Source: Nesterenkonia pannonica
Lineage (GTDB): Bacteria; Actinomycetota; Actinomycetes; Actinomycetales; Micrococcaceae
NCBI RefSeq assembly: GCF_019575955.1
Contig: NZ_CP080575.1
Span: forward strand, 248,001 to 312,000
DNA length: 64,000 nucleotides
Direction: 5' to 3'
Position numbers and translations under genes: made by a program
Notes under the pieces: model-generated
What the model was told of the DNA's origin: nothing
Database searches by the model: none
What the model saw: the letters and a program-made list of their open reading frames with translations, nothing else
Part shown: piece after piece, positions 20,665-30,547 of the stretch
How positions within the stretch are numbered: the first letter of the stretch is position 1
Layout: every line of letters starts with the position of its first letter

Positions 20665-21471
20665 GTGGCAGACGCCAGAACGCCCGCTTTCCGCGTGCAG
20701 GGGCCGCTCTCGCGTACGAGCTCACCGGCCCGGAAGACCCTGACGCCCCGGTGTTCGTGCAGATGCACGGACTGACGTCGTCTGCGTGGAGGGAGCACCG
20801 GGCCGGACTGGATATGACCGCAGGGCTACCTCGATCCATGCGTGTGCTCCGGTACGACGCCAGGGGCACGGTGCCTCGACGGGACGAGCGGTGCCCTACG
20901 ACTATCTGTGGCCGAAGCTGGCAGATGATCTGCTGAAGCTGCTGGACCAGGCCGCACCGGGGCAGGCGGTGCATGCGGCAGGCCCGTCGATGGGAAGTGC
21001 CACACTGCTGTATGCGGCCCTGCGTGATCCCGAGCGGTTCCGGACGCTCACGCTGATGGTTCCGCCCACCGCTTGGGAGACGCGGGAGCACCAGGGCGAG
21101 TCCTACAGGGCGTCGGCCGATCTCGTGGAGAAGCAGGGATCGGCGCCTTCGTCCGCGTCGGCGAGGACGTGCTTCCTCCACCGGCTCTGGCGGACCGCCC
21201 GAAGGAGCGGGTGCCCGCGGTGAGCCAGGAGCTTCTTCCGTCGATATTCAGAGGGGCTGCCATGACCGACCTCCCCGCCCTGGAGGACATTCGGAGCATT
21301 TCTGCGCCCGTTCAGGTCTTCGCGTGGGCGGATGACCATACGCACCCGGTCTCGACGGCCCAGAAGCTTCACCGCGCCATACCGGGCTGCCAGCTTCGCA
21401 TCGCGGAGACTCCGGAGGACCTGCAGACCTGGCCCGCCGCGACGGCGAGCTTCTTGGAACGCCACTCCTGA
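20665..21471 (+). CDS. Alpha/beta hydrolase
   Basis: Alpha/beta-hydrolase fold enzyme, about 270 residues after joining pieces. The oxyanion strand is VFVQMHGLTSSAW, the nucleophile elbow is AGPSMGSATLL (GxSxG, Ser about residue 110), and a candidate acid is in FAWADDHTHPVS. The usual C-terminal catalytic His position reads LRIAETPEDLQTW, with no His, so activity on a serine-hydrolase pattern is uncertain. Breaks near 20830, 20875 and 21145. GTG 20665 is preferred, with AAGAGGTGA at 20645-20653 as a possible ribosome binding site. Shares its upstream region with the divergent condensation-domain gene. Confidence 0.72.
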
Positions 21472-21727
21472 GCGCCAGTGGCCAGTTCGAGGGGCGCTTG
21501 AAGGGCCTGCGGTGAGGCGGATCGCCGAGCCGGGCCCCTGAGGGCACCAGCAGGATCACGCCCGTGAAGGCCTGATCCTCTTCCCAGTGCTGGTGGCTCG
21601 GCGATCCGAACGGCGCCGATGCACGCTGGACGATGATCCAGCCAATATCCGCGCCTCTTCTGCTCCCATCAAATGCGGGACGGTCCACACTGTATTGCCG
21701 CCGAGAGCTGCTGGGCAATAGCGCCAT
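21472..21727 (-). CDS. Possible small hypothetical protein
   Basis: A minus-strand frame from ATG 21727 reads GADIGWIIVQRASAPFGS, HQHWEEDQAFTGVILLV and ends near the hydrolase stop. Its composition looks more protein-like than most shadow frames, but it matches no family I recognise and its C-terminus runs into the antisense of the hydrolase. A frame break could hide the true stop near 21475. It may equally be non-coding. Confidence 0.25.
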
Positions 21728-21737
21728 CCACTGGGGT

Positions 21738-21977
21738 TGTGGATTATGTGTGCAGTACGCGGCGTGTTGTGTGCACTAGCTGGGGATAACGCTGTGGATA
21801 GATATCAGCGGAGAGGGCATTAAGCGACCTGACCTGGGGTTTTGCAGCCGAGCGCCTGTGGGGAAAAGTTTTTCGCAAGCGGCGGCCGTCGAGCGGGGCC
21901 CTTGCTGTGGCACGCTCTGAGGTGTATAAGCGGACGCTATGTGGACCGAGAGTGAGGTTCTCCACAAGTTATCCCCA
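21738..21977. other. Non-coding stretch with a cluster of DnaA-box-like sites
   Basis: The stretch 21728-22059 carries no convincing gene. It contains six near matches to the DnaA box TTATCCACA (or TTGTCCACA): on the minus strand at 21738 (TGTGGATTA), 21781 (TGGGGATAA), 21793 (TGTGGATAG) and 21857 (TGTGGGGAA), and on the plus strand at 21958 (TTCTCCACA) and 21969 (TTATCCCCA). Five of the six differ from consensus by one base. The usual oriC partners dnaA and dnaN are not in the window, so this is not obviously the origin itself. Confidence 0.4.
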
Positions 21978-22059
21978 CCCTGGTGATAATCCGCTGTGCG
22001 GAGCTTCCTGAGATTCCGCCTCTGCCGCGGCAATTGGGGGCACAGAGGGATCGTATTAT

Positions 22060-22073
22060 ATTCAAATTTGAAT
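22060..22073. promoter_or_regulatory. ATTCAAATTTGAAT palindrome, probable operator
   Basis: A perfect 14-base palindrome ends four bases before the first possible ATG (22078) of the LLM oxidoreductase and overlaps the expected transcription start: a TATTAT at 22054-22059 could be the -10 box. Binding here would block transcription. Size and sequence fit MarR-family sites. A near copy precedes the second LLM gene at 47743. Confidence 0.5.
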
Positions 22074-22077
22074 TATC

Positions 22078-23215
22078 ATGCATCATATGCAGTTCGGAAT
22101 CTTCTCCATCGGTGACGTCACACCCGACCCGACCACCGGCAGGGCCCCCAGCGAGCACGAGCGCATCAGATCGATGGTCGCCATCGGCAAGAAGGCCGAA
22201 GAGGTGGGACTTGATGTCTTCGCCATCGGCCAGCACCACAACCTCCGTTCGTCGCACCCGCCAATCCGCCCATTCTGATGGCCCATCTGGCTGCGCAGAC
22301 CGAACGGCTGCTCTTCTCGACAGCCACGACCCTCATCACCACGACCGATCCGGTGCGCCTGGCCGAGGACTACGCCTACGTGCAGCACCTCACCGACGGA
22401 CGCGTCGATCTGACCCTCGGACGGGGCAACACCGGGCCCGTGTACCCTGGTTCGGCAAAGATATGCGAGCAGGAATACCGCTGGCGGTGGAGAACTACGC
22501 GCTGCTGCACCGGCTGTGGCGCGAGGAGAGCGTGAACTGGAGCGGGCGATACCGGACCCCTTGGAGCGCTTCACCGCCACTCCACGCCCTCTCGACGACA
22601 CCCCGCCGTTCGTGTGGCACGGATCGATCCGCTCCCCGGAGATGGCTGAGCAGGCCGCCTACTACGGCGACGGGTTCTTCCACAACAACATCTTCTGGAA
22701 CAAGGAGCACACGGGTCGCCTCATCGACCTCTACCGCGAGCGCTTCGAGCACTACGGGCACGGCTCTGCCGACCAGGCCGTCGTGGGTCTGGGCGGTCAG
22801 GTGTTCATGCGCCCCACCAAGGAGCAGGCAGTGCGCGAGTTCCGTCCGTACTTCGACAACGCTCCTGTCTACGGCGGAGGCCCCAGCCTGGAGGACTTCT
22901 CGCAGCACACCCCTGACAGTGGGCACCCCGAGGAGGTGATCGAGAGGACGCTGACCTTCAGCGAGTATGCGGGCCACTACCAGCGCCAGCTCTTCCTCAT
23001 CGATCACGCAGGGCTGCCGCTGAAGACCGTCCTGGAGCAGATCGACATCCTCGGCGAACAGGTGGTCCCGGTGCTGCGCAGAGAATTCGCCAAGCAGAGG
23101 CCTACCGACGCCTCCAGCGCCCACGCACCAGGGACTGGTGGAGCGTCGCCGTGCTTACCTGGAGCCCGTGCCGGGCGGCAGGGCCTCCTCGTCAGCGTCG
23201 GAGCAGGCGGCCTGA
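22078..23215 (+). CDS. LLM-class flavin-dependent oxidoreductase
   Basis: Bacterial-luciferase-like TIM-barrel flavoprotein using FMN or F420. Diagnostic stretches are QFGIFSIGDVTPDPTTG, EEVGLDVFAIGQHH, DGRVDLTLGRGNTG and a later EDFSQHTPDSGHPEEVIER. Breaks near 22250, 22450, 22545 and 23120; after correction it ends SSASEQAA at 23215. Start is 22078 or 22087; there is no ribosome binding site between the palindrome and either ATG, so the message may be leaderless. Substrate unknown. A paralogue lies at 47791. Confidence 0.8.
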
Positions 23216-23384
23216 GCACAGGCACCTGACGCGACGGAGCCGGGCAGCGTCCAGGGTCGGTGGCGGATCCGGGGAAGTTTTACCTCATGCTCAGGCATTC
23301 ACAGTGTAGGTCCTTACAGTTTGGTGCCAGAACGAGAGAAGAAAGCGACGAGACAACGCATGCTTCATCCAACCGGAGGCTGAT

Positions 23385-23594
23385 ATGAAGTCCCAGGAGT
23401 CCGACAAGGGCGAGCTCATTTTCGCACTCGGCCCGTCACGTGGACACGACACATCCAAAGGGCGGAGCGGCAGAGAGTCCGACGACGACGACCTCGGCTT
23501 CTCCGCATCGAATCGCGCTGTAGGCATCACGCTGGCCATCGGGATCGGCCTGATGGTTCTGGTGCTGATGCTTCCTTACATCGGCGGGCTCTGA
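23385..23594 (+). CDS. Small single-pass membrane protein
   Basis: 69 residues: a charged cytoplasmic N-terminal half with an Asp run (SDDDDLGFSASNR) and one C-terminal transmembrane helix (GITLAIGIGLMVLVLMLP). I do not recognise a family. It sits 28 bases before dnaB on the same strand; AACCGGAGG-like sequence precedes ATG 23385. Confidence 0.55.
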   Translation: MKSQESDKGELIFALGPSRGHDTSKGRSGRESDDDDLGFSASNRAVGITLAIGIGLMVLVLMLPYIGGL

Positions 23595-23622
23595 CCCGCC
23601 CAGACTCCCGTACCCTGGTGCG

Positions 23623-24985
23623 GTGAGCATCGACACCTACGACCCTCAACCGGTGCGGGCCAAGAATCCCGGATTCCACCGCAGGACGTCGTCGCGGAGC
23701 AGTCAGTGCTCGGCGGAATGCTTCTGGACAAGGACGCCATCGCGGATGTCGTCGAGGTCCTCCGCGGGCACGACTTCTACCGCCCCGCCCACGAGATGAT
23801 CTATGAGGCGATCATCGACCTCTATGGTCGGGGTGAGCTGGCGGACGTCGTCACCGTCAACGATGAGCTGTCCAAGAAGCAGCAGCTGCAGCGTGTGGGC
23901 GGGCCCACGTATCTGCACAACATCGCGCAGACTGTCCCCACCTCGGCGAACGCGAGCTTCTACGCGGAGATCGTGCGCGAGCGGGCCATGCTCCGGCGCC
24001 TGGTCGAGGCTTAAGCACGAAGATCGTTCAGCTGGGCCACACCGCCGACGGTGAGGTGGAGGCCATCGTCAATGAGGCGCAGGCCGAGATCTACTCGGTG
24101 GCCGAGAACAGGCAGTCCGCGGACTACGTCTCACTGTCCGAGGTCCTGGCGCCCACGATCGATGAGATTGAGACCAACGCCGCCCATGACGGCTCCTTGA
24201 CGGGCATTCCCACCGGATTCCGCGAGCTCGATGAGCTGACCCACGGCTTCCACGGGGGCCAGATGATCGTGGTGGCTGCGAGACCGGCCATGGGCAAGTC
24301 GACGCTGGCGCTGGACTTCGCCCGATCAGCGTCAGTCAACAACCAGATGCCCACCGCGTTCTTCTCCCTGGAGATGGGCCGCACCGAGATTGCGACCCGT
24401 CTGCTCTCGGCGGAGTCGCGGGTGCTCTTCGGAGACCTCCGCAAAGGAAACCTGAAGGACGAGGACTGGGAGAAGATCTCCCAGGCGGTGGACAAGCTGG
24501 ACAACGTTCCGCTGTTCATCGATGACAGCCCGAACATGAGTCTGATGGAGATTCGCGCCAAATGCCGTCGGCTCAAGCAGCGCAATGGCCTGAAGTTTGT
24601 GATCCTCGACTACCTGCAGCTGCTGTCCTCCGGAAAGCGCGTCGAGTCCCGTCAGCAGGAGGTCAGCGAGTTCTCCCGCACGCTGAAGCTGCTGGCCAAA
24701 GAGATCGACGTGCCCATCATTGCGCTCTCTCAGCTGAACCGAGGCTCGGAGCAGCGGCCCGACAAGAAGCCCCAGGTCTCAGACCTGCGCGAATCGGGCT
24801 CGATCGAGCAGGACGCGGACATGGTGCTGCTGCTTCACCGGCCGGAGGTCTACGACAAGGAGACCGAACGCGCGGGCGAGGCAGACATCATCGTGGCCAA
24901 GAACCGAAACGGGCCCACCCGCGACATCGTCGTCGCCTTCCAGGGCCACTACGCGCGCTTCCAGGACATGGCCCGGGACTTCTGA
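23623..24985 (+). CDS. dnaB: Replicative DNA helicase DnaB
   Basis: Hexameric replication-fork helicase. N-terminal DnaB domain from VAEQSVLGGMLLDKDAI, linker, then the RecA-like ATPase with Walker A ARPAMGKSTLALDFARSA, Walker B KFVILDYLQLL, and SQLNRGSEQRPDKKPQ, DLRESGSIEQDAD loops. No intein is present. Breaks near 23665 and at 24009-24016, where GCTTAAGC stands for GCCGGC; the latter restores LVEAGTKIVQLG. Start GTG 23623. Essential, so both breaks are taken as sequence error. Confidence 0.95.
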
Positions 24986-25006
24986 CGGCGACGTCCCGGT
25001 CAGGGC

Positions 25007-25594
25007 CTAGACCGGCGGGAGCGGGTCGTACTGAATCCCGCGGCGCACCTCGCGCGCCCGCTCGGCTCCTGCCAGCCGCCGCACCAGGTGAAGAGCCATA
25101 TCGATGCTTAAGCGCTCACTCCGGCGCTGGTGATGGTGTCACCGTCGTCCACCCATCGACTCTCCGGCTTCACCGTGATCGTCGGGTCGTACTCGGTCAG
25201 GTGGTCCAGCGCGCCCCAATACGTGGTGGCAGGCCGATCCTTGAGCAGGCCTGCCGCGGCATACACCAGGCTGCCGGTGCACACGCTGGACATCAGCGGG
25301 GTGGACGCACGCAGCTCGCGCATCCACCGCAGATGCTCCGGGTCCACTGCCAGTGCCCGTGTGCCGACGCCCCGGGATGCAGGAGCACCTCCAGCTCGGG
25401 CAGGCCCGCTCTTGAGGTGTGCGGGGTCAGAAGCATGCCCTTGGCCGCGGCGACGGGGCGACCGTCGGGGAGACCATCGTGACCTCATAGCCGTCCTGAG
25501 GGAAGTTCTGGGTCCACCAGGCCAGCACCTCCCAGGGGCCGACGGCGTCGAGCTCCTCCACGCCGTCGAAGAGCAGCACACCGATGAGCTTCAT
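25007..25594 (-). CDS. DJ-1/PfpI family protein
   Basis: Class I glutamine amidotransferase-like fold. MKLIGVLLFDGVEELDAVGP starts it, the reactive Cys is in SSVCTGSLVYAAAGLL, and TYWGALDHL plus TSAGVSAG follow. Breaks near 25380 (in the ALHPGG-like turn) and at 25106-25113, where GCTTAAGC must be GCCGGC to give VSAGIDMALHL, the exact family consensus. Probably a stress or transcription-like PfpI member; the catalytic role is unproven. Ends at 25007 as DPLPPV. Confidence 0.85.
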
Positions 25595-25645
25595 GCCCTG
25601 AGACTCTCACGGACTCGCATCGCTGGCGAGCGGAGGCCAGGCGGC

Positions 25646-26113
25646 TCAGAAGGCGGCGAGGATCTGGTCCAGGAACAGGAAGCCGACGGTGCCGTAGATC
25701 AGACCGATCCACAATGCGTGCGTCAGGCTGCGCCAGAACTGGCCGGTGGCGATGAGCAGGCCGAAGGCCCACGGCAAGCAGGCAAGGACGTAGCCGCTTA
25801 CGACGAACCACAGGCCGATGAACTCCGGGACCGACAGCATGTACACCCCCATGCCCAGGGTGAAGATCATCGTCGACTCGAACAGCAGGGCCGCGATGAG
25901 CAGGGAGGTGACCGCGCCCCAGAGCCTCCGGGCCCACGTCCATCGCCGTTCCTGGCGCTGCTGCTGCTCGAGGCGACGCTGGCGTGCCGCGGCCGACTCA
26001 GGGCTGCGGCGGCGCGCTCCCGACGATCCCGTCGATGGGCGAGGGGACCGGGTCGGCTTCCGCCGGGCGCTGCTCGGCTTCTTCTTCGCGGAGGAAGGCT
26101 TCCTGCTGCTCAT
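25646..26113 (-). CDS. Hypothetical membrane protein with basic N-terminus
   Basis: 155 residues. The first 60 are strongly basic and low-complexity (KPSSAKKKPSSARRKP), and the rest forms three or four hydrophobic helices (SLLIAALLFESTMIF, FIGLWFVVSGYVLAC, IGLIYGTVGFLFLDQ). It is intact. I recognise no family. It lies between the DJ-1 gene and galactokinase on the same strand, 12 bases after the latter's stop, so it may be cotranscribed with it. Confidence 0.6.
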   Translation of the reverse strand: MSSRKPSSAKKKPSSARRKPTRSPRPSTGSSGARRRSPESAAARQRRLEQQQRQERRWTWARRLWGAVTSLLIAALLFESTMIFTLGMGVYMLSVPEFIGLWFVVSGYVLACLPWAFGLLIATGQFWRSLTHALWIGLIYGTVGFLFLDQILAAF

Positions 26114-26125
26114 CTGGCCCCCACA

Positions 26126-27470
26126 CTACGTGGCGGGCCACAGGGCCCGCGCAGGCCCTGAGGGAGTCACCTCGAGGAACCTGATGCCTCTGCTCAGCCG
26201 CCCGACGCTTCGGGTGATCTTGTCCACCGCGGCCTCCGGGGCCATGATCAGCACGCTGCCGCCGAAGCCGCCGCCGATGAGCCGGGCACCCTGGGCGCCC
26301 GCCCCAGTGCGGCCTCGACCACACTGTCCGCCAGGGGAAGCTGACCTGCGCGTTGCTGCGCATACTGCTGTGGCGCATGGTCATGACCTCGCCCAGCTCA
26401 CCGGCCATCTGGGTGACTCCGTGGCACTCACCGGTGAAATGGTGATTGAGCTTCTCCGACCGGACCATCTCTGACAGGGCGTGCTTGAGCCGACGCCGGC
26501 AGCCGTCCACGGGCCTACCCTGAATCTGGTCCTGACCGGCTGTCAGCTCGTCGAAGCGGGCGAGCACGTCATCCACCTCGGCTCGTCGGGCGCGGTGGCT
26601 GAGCGCATCCCGCAGCCGCTCCACGCCCAGCACCGCAGCAGCGGCCTCGGAATCTGCCCGGCGGGAGCCGAACTCCCCGTCCGAGAGTGCGTGGGGTGTC
26701 AGTGTCGACTGCGATGAGGCGGTGGCCGCGCAGCAGGAAGCTGATGGCGACTCGCTGGAGGCTGAAGTCGCGGCAGTCCAGCGAGAGCAGCATGCCTTCG
26801 GCCGCGCGCAGCGACGTGGTCTGGTCCAGCCCGCCCGTGCCGGCGCCGACGACCTCCACCTCGGCACGCATGCAGGCGGCTGCGACGTCAGCGCGATGGG
26901 CGTCGGTGAGCGCGTCGGTGAGCATCGTGCCGGGGTTGTCCCTGCCCAGAGCGGAGCCGAGGCCGACGAAGGCGAGGGCTGCCGCGCACTCCAGCGATGC
27001 GGAGGAGGAGAGGCCGCCGCCCACGGGGAGGGTCGAGCGGATCAGCAGGTCTGCACCGAACTGCGGGTCCGGCCGGAGGTCCTCATCGTCCGCGCGCTGC
27101 AGCGCCCACAGCACCCCGCTCACGTAGCGGGTCCACCCCGGGTACTGGTCCTGGCCCTCGGCGTCGGCAGGCCCGACGGCTGAGATGGTCACCTCGTGCA
27201 CGCCCTGGTCCAAGGATGCTTCCAGGGTGCGCACCCGCAGCACCCCGTCGTTCCTTGCGCGAGCCGCGGCGTAGGTGCCGTGGGGCAGGGCAAGGGGCAG
27301 GCAGCGGCCTCCGTGGAAGTCGATGTGCTCTCCATTGAGGTTGGCTCGGCCGGGTGCGAACCAGATTCCTCGGGGTCCGTGCCGAACTCTTCGCTGAAGC
27401 GTGCGCGGAGGTTCTGAGCTATGGAGGCAGGCTCGCCTGGAGCGAGCCACCTCGGTGGGGCGTCATTCAT
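26126..27470 (-). CDS. galK: Galactokinase (GHMP kinase)
   Basis: Phosphorylates galactose (or a related sugar) with ATP, first step of the Leloir route. The sugar-binding motif reads GRANLNGEHIDFHGG (usual GRVNLIGEHTDY), the ATP loop PVGGGLSSSAS, then a late GGGFGGS motif in the frame-corrected C-terminus. Length about 447 residues, slightly long for GalK. A few breaks, near 27390, 26690 and 26300-26340. Start ATG 27470 (MNDAPPRWL). No galT or galE is adjacent. The Asn for Ile in the first motif is unusual, so another GHMP sugar kinase remains possible. Confidence 0.78.
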
Positions 27471-27604
27471 CGTGAGCAATTGTGCCACTATGAGCCGCAC
27501 CTGAACGTCGCCATGATATTTGCCCGAAGCTCTGGAACATCTGGGCACGGTGTGATGCTGTAGGGGACGGACATACAGTCCGCTGACCCTTCTAGGAGGA
27601 CACC

Positions 27605-28029
27605 ATGGCAGTTGACGTGAAGTACACCGCAGAAGCCCTTGCCACCGGCGGCGGCCGCGAAGGCCACGCGAAGACCAAGGACGGCTCCTTGATCTCACCC
27701 TTGCTCCGCCCAAGGAGCTGGGTGGATCCGGCGACGGCGTGAACCCCGAGCAGCTGTTCGCCACCGGGTGGGCCGCCTGCTTCCTCGGCGCCATGAAGAA
27801 GGTCGCTTACGACGACTACGACACCACCGACGCATCCATCGGCGTCAAAGTGGGGCTCGGCGCCGACGACGACGGCGGCTTCGGCCTCACCGCGGAGATC
27901 GAGGTGGTCCTGCCGAAGCTCGAGCAGGCCTCCGGCGAGGAGCTTGCGGAGAAGGCACACGCCTTCTGCCCCTACTCCAAGGCGACCCGCGGCAACATCG
28001 ACGTGAAGCTCACCGTTTCGCAGGACTGA
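27605..28029 (+). CDS. ohr: Organic hydroperoxide resistance protein (Ohr/OsmC)
   Basis: Thiol peroxidase that reduces organic hydroperoxides. About 141 residues: MAVDVKYTAEALATGGGREG, LGGSGDGVNPEQLFATGWAA, peroxidatic Cys in WAACFLGA (about residue 60) and resolving Cys in HAFCPYSKATRGN (about 124), the Ohr rather than OsmC spacing. One break near 27690. AGGAGGA at 27594-27600 precedes ATG 27605. Divergent from galK; no OhrR regulator is adjacent. Confidence 0.9.
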
Positions 28030-28046
28030 TTCGCGCTGATTCGCAG

Positions 28047-28077
28047 AAGGGCCCGGGGAAGAAGTCCCCGGGCCCTT
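28047..28077. terminator. Bidirectional hairpin terminator
   Basis: Perfect 13-base arms AAGGGCCCGGGGA (28047-28059) and TCCCCGGGCCCTT (28065-28077) with loop AGAAG. The A/T ends serve either strand, so it ends both ohr and the convergent DUF4190 gene. Confidence 0.88.
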
Positions 28078-28098
28078 CGCGCGTCGCAGCCTGTGCGG

Positions 28099-28640
28099 CT
28101 AGAAGGTGGTTTCGTCGAAGGCGCCGCCCGCTGAGAATGCGAATCCGAGCAGGACGATGAACGCCACCAGGGCGAGCACATAGAGGATGCCCAGCGCCAC
28201 ATTGATCCAGCCCATCACCACGCCCGGAGTGCCGTTGGCGTGGCCTCGTGCGGCCTTCTTGTTCTGCCAGACGCCGAAGGCGCCGAGGATCAGGGAGACG
28301 GGCCCTGTGATCCACAGGAACGGTGAGATGACCACCGCGTTGACCAGGCCGATGATGCCCAGCACGAGCCCGGCCGTCTCGTTGCCCTTGCCCGGAGGCG
28401 CCGCCGGGTAGCCGTACCCGTAGTCGGGGGTGCCCTGCGGGTATGAGCCCGGAGGTGCTGCCGGGTAGCCGTATCCCTGCTGGGGTGCCTGCTGCGGGTA
28501 GGCGGGGTAGCTGCCTGCCTCAGGCTGTGCGGGGGAGTCGGCGGCTGCGGCGGAGGGTAGTGCCCTGAGCGGATCCGGTCTGCTCGTAGTCGGGACGGCC
28601 GTCTGCGCGCCGCGGCTTACTCGTCAGGTGTCTCGGTCAT
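28099..28640 (-). CDS. DUF4190-type membrane protein with Pro/Gly/Tyr-rich N-terminus
   Basis: The N-terminal ~90 residues are low complexity with repeated PPG.YPQGTPDYGYGYP-type units. The C-terminal ~85 form two hydrophobic helices around AGLVLGIIGLVN, NKKAARGHANGTPG and GVVMGWINVALGIL, the DUF4190 pattern. ATG at 28640 is followed after seven codons by a stop inside GTAAGC; GCCGGC there would keep the frame open. At least one more break follows near 28560. Function unknown. Convergent with ohr. Confidence 0.7.
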
Positions 28641-28685
28641 CGCGCTGCTCCGTCCGAGGAGTCGGGGGTGAGTACACCCAGCACT

Positions 28686-29638
28686 TTAGCCCTTTCGCGC
28701 ACGAAGCTCCTCGATCATCTGCGGAAGCACCTCGTTGAGGTCCCCACCACACCGTAGTCGGCGATCTCGAAGACCGGAGCGTCCTCGTCCTTGTTGATCG
28801 CGACGATCACATCGGAGGTCTGCATGCCGGACTTCTGCTGGATCGCGCCTGAGATGCCCACGGAGATGTAGAGCTGCGGGGACACCGTGACGCCGGTCTG
28901 GCCGATCTGCGCCGAGTGGTCGATCCACCCCGCATCCGTGACGGCTCGGGAGGCGCCTATCGCCGCGCCCAGCTCGTCCGCGAGCTGCTCCACCAATGAG
29001 AGGTCGCCGTCGACGCCGCGGCTTACCGCGATGACCACCCGCGCCTCCGTCAGCGGAGGGCGCCCGGAGGTGGGAAGAGGTGCGGTCTCCAGCACCTCGA
29101 AGGCGGGCGAAGGCTTCACCGGCAGTGAGGTCAGCTCAGGGCGCGCGCCCTTCTCAGTGATCGCCTCGACGCTGTTCGGCTTCACCGTGGCGATGAGGGG
29201 CCCCTGGCCTGCCCGCGCGACGCAGGTGTGCTCGCTTACCAGCACCGGCTTGCTCACCGTTCCGTCGACGTCGATGCCGGTCGCTGAGGTGATGATGCCC
29301 GCATCCAGGCGGACCGAGAGGCGAGCCAGCGCGTCGACCGCGTCGGGAACGTCCACTCCCAGCACCACCGATGCCTCCGACTCCTTGACCGCGGTCTCGA
29401 GCAGATCCACCAGTGCGCCGTCGGGCGGGGTGATCTCACCGTCGCCCACGTACACCTCACGCACGCCCCGGATGCTCAGAGCGTCGCCTGCGGCCTCCCC
29501 GGACGCGCCGGTCACCACCGAGACGTCGCCGAGGCGCTCCGCGAGAGTCAGCAGCTCCGCCTGAGCGCCGCTGAGCGTGCCCTCGATCCGCTCCAGAAGC
29601 ACCAGCACCTGACTGATCCCTGATGTGCCTCGGCTCAT
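28686..29638 (-). CDS. etfA: Electron transfer flavoprotein alpha subunit
   Basis: FAD-binding half of the soluble ETF that takes electrons from acyl-CoA dehydrogenases to the quinone pool. The C-terminal FAD domain is diagnostic: ADELGAAIGASRAVTDAGW, QIGQTGVTVSPQLYISVGIS, GAIQQKSGMQTSDVIVAIN, DEDAPVFEIADYGVVG. One break near 28740 shifts the last 20 residues (DLNEVLPQMIEELRARKG). In VVIAVSRGVDGD the AV-S is coded by GTAAGC; GCCGGC would give AAGRG, the family pattern. Start overlaps the etfB stop by four bases. Confidence 0.94.
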
Positions 29639-30450
29639 ACAAGACGCTCCTTTGCGAGATACTCCACGATTCGTCGGCCGCCCTGACCATCGTCGGCGAT
29701 GACCTCTCCGACAGCGCGGGCGGGCCGGGACTGGATGCTGACCAGCTCAACCTTTGAGCGCGCCTCGACCGGCGTCAGCCCCACATCGAGGAGGCTGAGC
29801 TCCGTGACCGGCTTCTTCTTCGCGGCCATGATCGCCTTGAAGTTGGGATAGCGGGGATCGTTGGCCTTGTCGGTGACGGAGACGACCGCAGGCAGGGGGA
29901 GGTCGAGCTTCTGGCTCGTCTGCCCTGAGATCCGGGTGACCACCAGGTGCCCGGCCTGAAGCGCCAGGTCAAGGGCGCGGGTCAGGGCAGGGATGCCCAG
30001 GCGCTCGCCGACCTGCGCCGGCACCGCGCTGGCCTCACCGTCGTCGGAGGCCATGCCGGTGAGCACCAGGTGCTCGGGGTCCTCGTCGGCGTCGAACACG
30101 GCCTGATCGCGCACGGTGCTCACCAGCGCGGCGACGGCCGCCGAGGTGGCCCAGATGTCAGCGCCCCTCAGAGCATCGTCGGTGAGCCGGAAGCCGTCGT
30201 CGGCTCCGAGCTGCAGGGCCTTCTTCAGGGCGGCCGAGGACCCTCGGGGCCGACCGTCACCGCCGAGACACGCACCTCACGGTCCGGGTGGGCCTCCTTG
30301 ATCTGCAGCGCAGCCTCCAGCGGGTACTCATCCAGCTCCGCCAGGATTCCTCCGATCGGTCCAGCCGGTTCTCGTCGGTGAAGCGGCGCTGCAGCTGGGA
30401 GTCGGGCACCCATTTGACCAGGGTGATGATGTGAAGCGGTGCTTAGGCAT
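29635..30450 (-). CDS. etfB: Electron transfer flavoprotein beta subunit
   Basis: AMP-binding ETF half. Reads IITLVKWVPDSQLQRRFT after correction, then ILAELDEYPLEAALQIKEA, GADIWATSAAVAALV, LVLTGMASDDGEASAVPAQV and LDLPLPAVVSVTDKANDPRY. Breaks near 30360, 30238 and at the start, where ATGCCTAAGCACCG should be ATGCCGGCACCG, giving MPAPLH before IITLV. First gene of the etfBA operon. Divergent from the CitE-like lyase and acyl-CoA dehydrogenase genes that likely supply its electrons. Confidence 0.93.
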
Positions 30451-30547
30451 GAGGTCCTTTCAGTCCAGGTGTCCGCGGCGTGCCAGGATCGATCACCAGT
30501 TTCGCACGATACTCACCGCTGGGTCAGGCGAGCGTAATGTGGGTCCT

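Noticed and set aside
21728..22059. Chromosomal oriC
   Set aside because: No dnaA, dnaN, rpmH or gyrase genes in the window; boxes are few and mostly imperfect. Kept as a finding, not as an origin call.
23623..24985. Intein in dnaB
   Set aside because: The ATPase domain is continuous through Walker A and B and the later loops; the only interruptions are a one-base break and the GCTTAAGC anomaly.
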